The translations under genes were made by a program, and so were the position numbers. A DNA stretch of 57,154 nt from the NCBI GenBank assembly GCA_003537575.1, contig DPRS01000025.1, positions 182,977 to 240,130 on the forward strand. The letters are read 5' to 3'. The DNA comes from Oxalobacteraceae bacterium. Lineage in GTDB: Bacteria; Pseudomonadota; Gammaproteobacteria; Burkholderiales; Burkholderiaceae_D. The notes under the pieces are model-generated. The model made no database searches. It was given only the letters and a program-made list of their open reading frames with translations, and was not told where the DNA came from. Position 1 is the stretch's first letter, and each line of letters opens with the position of its first letter. Below are positions 51,031 through 57,154 of the stretch, piece by piece.

Positions 51031-51215
51031 GCTTGTGTTCCACGCGTTAAAACTACAGCATCATCCATGTTGCGAGTTCGCCAGTCACGGCATCCAGGGG
51101 GCCTTTGGGCGATGTATCGAAGAAGAAGAAAAATCTGCCGTCAGCCGGCATGGAAGTGATGTAGGGAGGGGGACACGGACAGCAAAACTCGGCATTGCGC
51201 CCCCTCTTCGCTGCG

Positions 51216-52787
51216 TTAGTGCAGCAGGCTGCCCCAGCGCCAGTACACTTGCATGAGAACCACCCCCATCGTCAGGCCGGCGCCAAAAAATATCAGGGCG
51301 CCCAGGAACAGATTGGTGCGCCTTTGCTCTTCCAGCAAGGCCCTCAGCAATTCGCGATCCCGCCCGCCGTCCTGCGCCGCTTGCGACAGGGCTTGATGTG
51401 CCAGGCGCGGCAATTGCGGCAGCAGCTTGCTGTAATGCGGCGCTTCAACCTTGAGCCGCTCGACCAAGCCGCGCCAGCCGATCTGGTTTTGCATCCAGCG
51501 CTCCAGGTAAGGCTTGGCGGTTTTCCAGAGATCCAGGTCGGGATCGAGCTGGCGCCCCAGACCTTCGATATTCAGCAGGGTTTTTTGCAGCAGCACCAGT
51601 TGCGGCTGCACTTCGACATTGAAGCGGCGCGAGGTCTGGAACAGGCGAAGCAGAACTTGTCCAAAAGAAATATCTTTTAATGGCCTGTCAAAGATCGGCT
51701 CGCAGCAGGCGCGCACTGCCGCCTCAAGCTCATCGACGCGGGTTTCCGCCGGCGCCCATCCCGATTCGATATGCGCCTGCGCCACCCGCTTGTAGTCACG
51801 ACGGAAAAACGCCAGGAAGTTTTGTGACAGGTAATCCTTGTCGAAATCGTTCAGGGTGCCAACGATGCCGAAATCCAGGGCGATATAGCGCCCGAAAGTG
51901 GCAGGATCGGTAGAAACCAGAATATTACCCGGGTGCATATCCGCATGAAAAAAGCCATCGCGGAACACCTGCGTAAAAAAGATTTCGACACCGTCACGCG
52001 AGAGTTTTTTCAAATCGACGCCGGCCGCCAGCAGGCGCTCGGTTTGCGAAATTGGGATGCCAGTCATGCGCTCCATGACAATCACTTCACTGGAGCAGTA
52101 ATCCCAGATCATTTCCGGGACCACCAGCAGTTGCGAGCCGGCGAAATTGCGGCGCAGCTGACTGCCGTTGGCGGCTTCGCGCATCAGGTCCAGTTCGTCA
52201 TGCAAGTATTTGTCGAATTCCGCCACCACTTCGCGCGGTTTCAGGCGCTTGCCATCGGCCCACAGGCGCTCGATCAGGCTGGCGCCGATGTACATCAGGC
52301 CGATATCTTCCGTGATCGATTTGTGCATGTTCGGACGCAAGACCTTGACCGCCACTTGCCGGCCATCTTTCAGCGTGGCGAAATGCACCTGGGCGATGGA
52401 AGCAGAAGCCACCGGCACGCGTTCGAAGGAGGCGAACAGGAGATCGGGATGCGCCCCCAGCGAACGGGTAATTTGCGCCATTGCCAGATCCGGGTCGAAA
52501 GGCGGCACGCGATCCTGCAGCAGCGCCAGTTCGGCGGCGATATCCGGCGGCAGCAAGTCGCGCCGGGTCGACAGCACCTGGCCGAACTTGACGAAAATCG
52601 GCCCCAGTTCTTCCAGCGCCTTGCGCAGCCGGACGCCGCGCGGCGCTGAAATGTCACGCCAGAAAAACAGCAGGGAAAACAGCGCCGCCGTGCGCCGCAC
52701 GCGCAGGCTCGACATGGCGATATGGTCCAGGCCATAGCGCAAGGCTACCCGGCCGATTTTCAAGACCCGCAAAAATTTCATCAACAT
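51216..52787 (-). CDS. ubiB: Ubiquinone biosynthesis regulatory protein kinase UbiB
   Basis: A 523-residue atypical-kinase (ABC1/ADCK) protein needed for ubiquinone synthesis. It has the KxGQ motif (GPIFVKFGQVLSTRRDLLP), the nucleotide-binding ASIAQVHFATLKDGRQVAVKVLRP, FFHADMHPGNILV and LDFGIVGTL. One or two C-terminal hydrophobic helices (LFLGALIFFGAGLTMGVVLM) anchor it to the membrane. It follows ubiJ by 12 bp. Confidence 0.96.
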   Translation of the reverse strand: MLMKFLRVLKIGRVALRYGLDHIAMSSLRVRRTAALFSLLFFWRDISAPRGVRLRKALEELGPIFVKFGQVLSTRRDLLPPDIAAELALLQDRVPPFDPDLAMAQITRSLGAHPDLLFASFERVPVASASIAQVHFATLKDGRQVAVKVLRPNMHKSITEDIGLMYIGASLIERLWADGKRLKPREVVAEFDKYLHDELDLMREAANGSQLRRNFAGSQLLVVPEMIWDYCSSEVIVMERMTGIPISQTERLLAAGVDLKKLSRDGVEIFFTQVFRDGFFHADMHPGNILVSTDPATFGRYIALDFGIVGTLNDFDKDYLSQNFLAFFRRDYKRVAQAHIESGWAPAETRVDELEAAVRACCEPIFDRPLKDISFGQVLLRLFQTSRRFNVEVQPQLVLLQKTLLNIEGLGRQLDPDLDLWKTAKPYLERWMQNQIGWRGLVERLKVEAPHYSKLLPQLPRLAHQALSQAAQDGGRDRELLRALLEEQRRTNLFLGALIFFGAGLTMGVVLMQVYWRWGSLLH

Positions 52788-52799
52788 GGAAAACTCATC

Positions 52800-53378
52800 T
52801 TATCGGTCCAGTTTGCGCACGCGCTTTTCCAGACGTTCTATATCGTCGCGCAGCTTGCTGACGTCACGGCCGAATTCCGCCACCGTCTGCGGGCGCAAAA
52901 GCATGGGATTCTCTTCCAGAAAATACTCTGCGATATTTTCTTCCAGCGCCCGGCGCTGCGCCTGCGCCGTCTCCATCGCCGACCTGGCCGAAGAGACGAT
53001 ACGGTGCGCGGCGATATCGCCGACGATGCGGCTCAAGTCTTCCTCCGCTTCCCATTTCAGCGATTGACTCACCAGGGAAATCGCATTGGCGAAATCGGCA
53101 TCGCCCTCGATCCTGACATAGGATACCGCGCGCTCGCGGTTTTGCAGGATTAGGGGCACATCCGTCAATTTCACGCGGAGGACGACTTGCGGCGTCGCTT
53201 CCGGCGCCGCGTTCTTCAGCAAGCCATCGGCCGCGACCTGGCAGTTTACCGCGAGTACGCCGGCATCCAGCCGGGCGACCTTGCCGGCATGCGCCGCGAG
53301 TCTGGCGCGCGCCCAGGCTTGCTGTGCCAGCAAATGGTTGATGGGTGCAAGCGGAAATGAAAATAAGGAAGTCATCAT
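52800..53378 (-). CDS. ubiJ: Ubiquinone biosynthesis accessory factor UbiJ (SCP2 domain)
   Basis: A 192-residue protein with an N-terminal SCP2-like lipid-binding domain (INHLLAQQAWARARLAAHAGKVARLD, VRIEGDADFANAISLVSQSLKWEAEEDLSRIVGD) and a C-terminal helical coiled coil (RDVSKLRDDIERLEKRVRKLDR). UbiJ organises the soluble Ubi complex on its lipid substrates. The position between ubiE and ubiB supports the call. An ATG one codon later is an equal start candidate. Confidence 0.9.
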   Translation of the reverse strand: MMTSLFSFPLAPINHLLAQQAWARARLAAHAGKVARLDAGVLAVNCQVAADGLLKNAAPEATPQVVLRVKLTDVPLILQNRERAVSYVRIEGDADFANAISLVSQSLKWEAEEDLSRIVGDIAAHRIVSSARSAMETAQAQRRALEENIAEYFLEENPMLLRPQTVAEFGRDVSKLRDDIERLEKRVRKLDR

Positions 53379-53492
53379 TCAAAAAAATCAAAGCCGTCCC
53401 GACTGACGATGGACGGCTTGCAGTGTACCAGCTTCCCCTATCCTGCCGGCAATTCCTGATTGGCAGGCACGGCGTAAAACACGCTTGACGGC

Positions 53493-54218
53493 TCAATACT
53501 GCTCGATACCGGCCACGATCCAGCTGCGGTGCCCGTCGAGCGGCTTGGAAAGCTTCCAGATTTCGGCAAACGGCGCTACCGGCGCACCGGCATCCTCACG
53601 GATCATGCCGGAAAATTTTACTTTCGCGATGTAATACTCGTCCACCGTTTCCACGCTGTGCAATTCGGCGCCAAGGGTGACGACTTCCGTCACGTTGGGG
53701 GCGCCGCCGCGCTCGTTCAACTGGCGGCAGAATTCGCCGAACAACTCCATGGTGGTAAAGCGCCGGATATCCTTCAGGTCGGCCTGGTCCCAGGCTGCCT
53801 GCAAGCGAATAAAGGCCGCCTTCGACTTGCGCAGGAAGCGCGGCACGTCGAAATCGGCCGGCACGCCCCAGGGCGCCACCACGGTGTCGGTTCGGGTGCC
53901 CGTGACGGCTTTCAGCGACAAGGGCCGCAGGGTAGGATCCCGGCGCTGCGGCACGACCGGCTGAATCGTGCCGAAGCCGGCATCATAAGTATTGTCGAAA
54001 ACGGCGGGCTCGCCCTTGCCGGCGGCGCGCCGCCAGAGCACGATCGCCAGGCCCGGTAGAAATAGCAGTCCCAGCAGCACCAGGGCCAGCAGCATCGGCC
54101 GCTCCTGCAGACTTTGCCAGACGCCGTCCTGGCCCGGTGGCAGCAGCGGTTCGGCATGCAGGGGAGATGCGCCGATGAAGGCACCGGCAATCAGCAAGGC
54201 ATTCCAGCGTTTCTTCAT
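53493..54218 (-). CDS. Tim44-like domain protein
   Basis: A 241-residue protein: signal-like N-terminus (LLIAGAFIGASPLHA), one transmembrane helix (LLALVLLGLLFLPGLAIVLW) and a C-terminal Tim44-like domain (FLRKSKAAFIRLQAAWDQADLKDIRRFTTMELFGEF...EIWKLSKPLDGHRSWIVAGIEQY). Bacterial Tim44-domain proteins are of unclear function; this one lacks the long Gly/Ser-rich segment usual in longer relatives. It lies between ubiE and ubiJ, a common arrangement in this order. Confidence 0.88.
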   Translation of the reverse strand: MKKRWNALLIAGAFIGASPLHAEPLLPPGQDGVWQSLQERPMLLALVLLGLLFLPGLAIVLWRRAAGKGEPAVFDNTYDAGFGTIQPVVPQRRDPTLRPLSLKAVTGTRTDTVVAPWGVPADFDVPRFLRKSKAAFIRLQAAWDQADLKDIRRFTTMELFGEFCRQLNERGGAPNVTEVVTLGAELHSVETVDEYYIAKVKFSGMIREDAGAPVAPFAEIWKLSKPLDGHRSWIVAGIEQY

Positions 54219-54245
54219 GCGCTCTCCCGCAAGCGAATCGACAGG

Positions 54246-54980
54246 CTACAGCTTGACTCCGGTATGCAAGGCTGCCACGCCTGCCGTCAGGTTGAAGTAA
54301 TTGACATTATCCAGGCCGGCTTCCTGCATCATGCCCTTCAGGGTTTCCTGGTCAGGATGCATGCGGATCGACTCGGCCAGATAGCGGTAGCTGTCGGAGT
54401 CGTTGGCGATGCGCTTGCCCAGCCACGGCAGGACCGAGAAGGAATACACGTCATACGGCTTTTGCAGCGGCTCCCAAACCTTGGAGAACTCCAGCACCAG
54501 CAGCTTGCCGCCCGGCTTGAGCACCCGGCGCATCTCTTTCAGAGCGACATCCTTGTGGGTCATGTTGCGCAAGCCGAAAGCCACGCTGACGCGGTCGAAA
54601 TAATTGTCAGGAAACGGCAGTTTTTCAGCGTCGCACAAGGCCACCGGGGTGATCTGCCCCTTGTTCAGCAGGCGATCCCGGCCGACCCGCAGCATCGATT
54701 CGTTGATGTCGGTCAGCCAGACTTCGCCGGACGGTCCCGCCTGTCTGGCGAAGGCACGGGCCAAGTCGCCAGTGCCGCCGGCGATATCGAGCACCTTAAA
54801 GCCCGGCCGCACGCCGGCCTGGGCAATGGTGAAGGTTTTCCACAGGCGATGCAGGCCGCCCGACATCAGGTCGTTCATGACGTCGTACTTGGTGGCCACG
54901 GAATGGAAGACTTCCGCCACTTTGCGAACTTTTTCTTCCTCGGGGATGGTCTGGTAACCGAAATGGGTGCTATTGGTCAT
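54246..54980 (-). CDS. ubiE: Demethylmenaquinone/ubiquinone methyltransferase UbiE
   Basis: A 244-residue SAM-dependent C-methyltransferase of quinone synthesis. Signatures are FGYQTIPEEEKVRKVAEVFHSVATKYDVMNDLMSGGLHRLWK, SAM-binding VLDIAGGTGDLARAFA, DINESMLRVGRDR, FGLRNMTHKDVALKEMRRVLKPGGKLLVLEFSK and YRYLAESIRMHPDQETLKGMM. It starts the ubiE-tim44-ubiJ-ubiB run. Confidence 0.97.
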   Translation of the reverse strand: MTNSTHFGYQTIPEEEKVRKVAEVFHSVATKYDVMNDLMSGGLHRLWKTFTIAQAGVRPGFKVLDIAGGTGDLARAFARQAGPSGEVWLTDINESMLRVGRDRLLNKGQITPVALCDAEKLPFPDNYFDRVSVAFGLRNMTHKDVALKEMRRVLKPGGKLLVLEFSKVWEPLQKPYDVYSFSVLPWLGKRIANDSDSYRYLAESIRMHPDQETLKGMMQEAGLDNVNYFNLTAGVAALHTGVKL

Positions 54981-55005
54981 GGCAAGATACTATTTGTGAA
55001 CTTGC

Positions 55006-55011
55006 ATTATA
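55006..55011 (-). promoter_or_regulatory. -10 element upstream of ubiE
   Basis: A perfect TATAAT on the minus strand lies 25 bp before the ubiE ATG. The -35 at 17 bp is poor (GTGCCG). Confidence 0.45.
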
Positions 55012-55062
55012 AGACGGAAATACCCCCGCGGCACCTGTCCGGACCTGCGGCTTTGCCAATGT

Positions 55063-55479
55063 TTAATGGCAGTGCCCGCCTTTTGCAGCCATGGGCAAGT
55101 CGCGACCCTGCTCGCGGCCATGGCCGGCTTCGTCCAGGCGCCGCAGGTAGTCTTCCCACAATTGCGCCTGGTTGGCGCCCAGCCAGTAAAGATAAGCCCA
55201 GGTATAGATGCCGGTATTATGACCGTCGGAAAAATGCGGCTGCACGGCGTAATTGCCGACCGGCTCCAGCGCCGTGAGCAGGACCTCGCGCATGCCGGTC
55301 TGCAGCACTTCCTGTCCGGCGCCATGGCCGCGCACCTCGGCCGAGGGCGAGTACACGCGCAGGAATTCGAATGGCAGGGAATAACTGGCGCCGTCGTCGA
55401 ACGCGACTTCCAGCAGGCGCGATTGCTTGCGCACCGTCAGCCCGGTCGGATTGGCCGGAGAAGTTTCAGGCTGCTTCAT
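55063..55479 (-). CDS. DUF971 family protein
   Basis: A 138-residue protein matching the N-terminal domain of gamma-butyrobetaine hydroxylase-like proteins (DUF971): LTVRKQSRLLEVAFDDGASYSLPFEFLRVYSPSAEVRGHG and VGNYAVQPHFSDGHNTGIYTWAYLYWLG. It ends with a His/Gly-rich GGHCH that could bind metal. The biochemical role is unknown; members occur near Fe-S and ubiquinone genes. Confidence 0.92.
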   Translation of the reverse strand: MKQPETSPANPTGLTVRKQSRLLEVAFDDGASYSLPFEFLRVYSPSAEVRGHGAGQEVLQTGMREVLLTALEPVGNYAVQPHFSDGHNTGIYTWAYLYWLGANQAQLWEDYLRRLDEAGHGREQGRDLPMAAKGGHCH

Positions 55480-55507
55480 CGTTCACCTCCCCTTGCAGAA
55501 AATCCAA

Positions 55508-57154
55508 TCACACCAGGATGCGCTCGATGCCGCCGTTGTTGGCGCGCTCGACATACTCGGGCAGCCAGTTCTCGCCCAGCAGGTGACGCGCCATCTCGAC
55601 CACGATGTAATCGGCATCGGTGCCGGAATCGTCGTCATAGCGATGCAGCCCTTGCAGGCAGGACGGGCACGAAGTCAGGATCTTGACGTCGCCGGTGAAG
55701 CCGTCGGCGCGCAGCTTGTCGGCGCCCTTTCTCATTTCCTCTTCCTTGCGGAAGCGCACCTGGGTCGAAATATCCGGGCGCGCCACGGCCAGCGAACCGG
55801 ACTCGCCACAGCAGCGGTCGTTCTTCTCGATCCGGACGTTGTCGACGGTGGTGATCAGGGAATTCACCGTTTTCAGCGGATCCTGCTGCTTCATGGGCGA
55901 GTGGCAGGGGTCATGATACATGTAGCGCGTGCCGTTGACGCCTTCCAGCTTGAGCCCTTTTTCCAGCAGATATTCATGGATGTCGAGAATGCGGCAGCCC
56001 GGGAAAATCTTGTCGAATTCGTAGCTCTGCAACTGGTCGAAGCAGGTGCCGCAAGACACCACCACCGTCTTGATATCGAGATAGTTCAGAGTATTGGCGA
56101 CACGGTGGAACAGCACGCGGTTATCCGTGATCATCTTCTCGGCCTTGTCGAACTGGCCGGTGCCGCGCTGCGGATAGCCGCAGCACAGGTAGCCCGGCGG
56201 CAGCACGGTTTGCACGCCGACATGCCACAGCATGGCTTGCGTGGCCAGGCCGACTTGCGAGAACAGGCGCTCGGAGCCGCAGCCCGGGAAGTAGAACACG
56301 GCTTCGGTGTCGGCCGTGGTGGCCTTGGGATCGCGGATCACCGGCACGATCTCGTTGTCCTCGATATCCAGCAGCGCGCGCGCGGTCTTTTTCGGCAGGT
56401 TGCCCGGCATCTTCTTGTTGATGAAGTGGATCACCTGCTCCTTGACCGGCGGTTTGCCATGCGTCGCCGGCGGCGCCTTGGTCTGCTTCTTGGCAAGCTT
56501 CTTCAGCACGTTATGGCCGAGGCGCTGCGCCTTGTAGCCCCAGCCGATCATGGTCGTGCGGGCGGCGTTGATCGTGGCCGGGTCGGTCGCGTTGAGGAAG
56601 AACATGGTCGCCGCAGAACCGGGATTGAAGGATTTCTTGCCCATCTTGCGCAAGAGGTTGCGCATGTTCATCGACACGTCGCCGAAGTCGATATCCACCG
56701 GGCAGGGAGTGACGCACTTGTGGCACACCGTGCAGTGGTCGGCCACGTCCTCGAATTCTTCCCAGTGCTTGATCGACACGCCGCGGCGGGTCTGCTCTTC
56801 ATACAGGAAGGCTTCGACCAGCAGCGAAGTGGCAAGGATCTTGTTGCGTGGCGAGTACAGCAGGTTGGCGCGCGGCACGTGGGTGGCGCACACCGGCTTG
56901 CACTTGCCGCAGCGCAGGCAGTCTTTCACGCTGTTGGCGATGGCGCCGATATCGCTTTGCTGCATGATCAGCGACTCGTGCCCCATCAGGCCGAAGGATG
57001 GCGTGTAGGCATTGCGCAGGTCGGCATGCAACTCGGGCAGATTCAGCAGCTTGCCCTTGTTGAAACGCCCTTCAGGGTCGACGCGCTGCTTATAGTCGCG
57101 GAAATCCTGCATCTCTTCATCGGTGAGGAATTCCAGCTTGGTGATGCCGATGCC
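55508..57154 (-). CDS. FAD/Fe-S oxidoreductase, C-terminal half (partial, start off window)
   Basis: The reading frame continues beyond the right edge; 548 codons are seen. The window begins near the end of an FAD-linked oxidase domain (GITKLEFLTDEEMQDFRDYKQRVDPEGRFNKGKLL). It then has two 4Fe-4S clusters (CLRCGKCKPVCATH and CTVCHKCVTPCPVD) and two CCG/heterodisulfide-reductase-like domains (GCGSERLFSQVG...CCGYPQRGTG; SCGTCFDQL; DPCHSPM...CCGESGSLAV). This is the architecture of the large betaproteobacterial D-lactate/glycolate-type dehydrogenases annotated with DUF3683. Substrate unknown. Confidence 0.9.
   Translation of the reverse strand, partial: GIGITKLEFLTDEEMQDFRDYKQRVDPEGRFNKGKLLNLPELHADLRNAYTPSFGLMGHESLIMQQSDIGAIANSVKDCLRCGKCKPVCATHVPRANLLYSPRNKILATSLLVEAFLYEEQTRRGVSIKHWEEFEDVADHCTVCHKCVTPCPVDIDFGDVSMNMRNLLRKMGKKSFNPGSAATMFFLNATDPATINAARTTMIGWGYKAQRLGHNVLKKLAKKQTKAPPATHGKPPVKEQVIHFINKKMPGNLPKKTARALLDIEDNEIVPVIRDPKATTADTEAVFYFPGCGSERLFSQVGLATQAMLWHVGVQTVLPPGYLCCGYPQRGTGQFDKAEKMITDNRVLFHRVANTLNYLDIKTVVVSCGTCFDQLQSYEFDKIFPGCRILDIHEYLLEKGLKLEGVNGTRYMYHDPCHSPMKQQDPLKTVNSLITTVDNVRIEKNDRCCGESGSLAVARPDISTQVRFRKEEEMRKGADKLRADGFTGDVKILTSCPSCLQGLHRYDDDSGTDADYIVVEMARHLLGENWLPEYVERANNGGIERILV

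Noticed and set aside
51165..51185. GGGGGACACGGACAGC as a third copy of the GGACAGAGT repeat
   Set aside because: Only a few bases match the core; the flanking units seen in copies A and B are missing.
51011..51256. 81-aa plus-strand frame between the symporter and ubiB genes
   Set aside because: No ribosome binding site, overlaps the ubiB end, composition not protein-like.
1..57154. Search for tRNA, rRNA, insertion sequences, phage genes and attachment sites
   Set aside because: None could be recognised by reading; the only RNA genes supported are rnpB and the small RNA candidate.

Overview
The window is a piece of a GC-rich betaproteobacterial chromosome. Gene order and protein sequences point to Burkholderiales, most likely Oxalobacteraceae (Herbaspirillum/Collimonas/Herminiimonas type). 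This rests on the mraZ-to-ftsW division cluster, the fmdB-DUF502-aspS-nudB block with ybhP and clsB nearby, DUF3182, the ubiE-Tim44-ubiJ-ubiB run and a long MinC. No species can be named from sequence alone. I see no rRNA, tRNA, CRISPR array, insertion sequence or phage module. The region is mostly core chromosome with one small accessory stretch (about 17.5-21.4 kb).

Layout. 1-9.9 kb, minus strand: the dcw cluster mraZ-rsmH-ftsL-ftsI-murE-murF-mraY-murD-ftsW (ftsW runs off the left edge). It has a recognisable promoter and a MraZ operator made of four boxes at 10-bp spacing. Most genes overlap by 4 bp, except at murF-mraY, where a repeat element sits in the gap. 10.2-12.6 kb: a secreted subtilisin-like protease with a strong terminator, then the RNase P RNA gene rnpB. 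12.8-17.3 kb: a cardiolipin synthase, the minCDE operon (with a second copy of the repeat between minC and minD) and a DUF4184 membrane protein. 17.5-21.4 kb: small hypothetical genes, two paralogous short helix-turn-helix proteins, a DUF3182/hydrolase pair, and a candidate trans-acting small RNA on the minus strand ending at about 20.64 kb. 22-32.6 kb: a class A penicillin-binding protein, small membrane proteins, a TRIC-type channel, an HD-domain hydrolase convergent with a solitary cheZ, an AI-2E-family permease, a 3-methyladenine glycosylase, a BamE-like lipoprotein and a secreted beta-helix protein with a threonine tail.

32.7-41.6 kb: a LysR regulator divergent from an SbtA-like bicarbonate permease, then a TetR-controlled fatty-acid beta-oxidation operon (tetR, acyl-CoA dehydrogenase, FadB-like fusion, thiolase), with an enoyl-CoA hydratase/isomerase behind an internal terminator. 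41.7-49.3 kb: hslR, clsB, a ybhP-like phosphodiesterase, an acyl-CoA ligase, nudB, aspS, DUF502 and fmdB. 49.4-57.15 kb: a sodium:solute symporter, the ubiquinone genes ubiB, ubiJ and ubiE with a Tim44-like protein, a DUF971 protein, and the C-terminal part of a large FAD/Fe-S oxidoreductase cut by the right edge.

The least ordinary signals are: (1) the candidate small RNA whose single-stranded part carries an anti-Shine-Dalgarno sequence; (2) a repeat element of more than 100 bp present in opposite orientation inside two essential operons, one copy supplying the end of murF; (3) a terminator placed directly before the ribosome binding site of the last beta-oxidation gene; (4) a perfect 22-bp palindrome upstream of the dcw promoter; and (5) the accessory stretch with paralogous regulators. 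All functional statements are inferred from reading the sequence; no database search was run.
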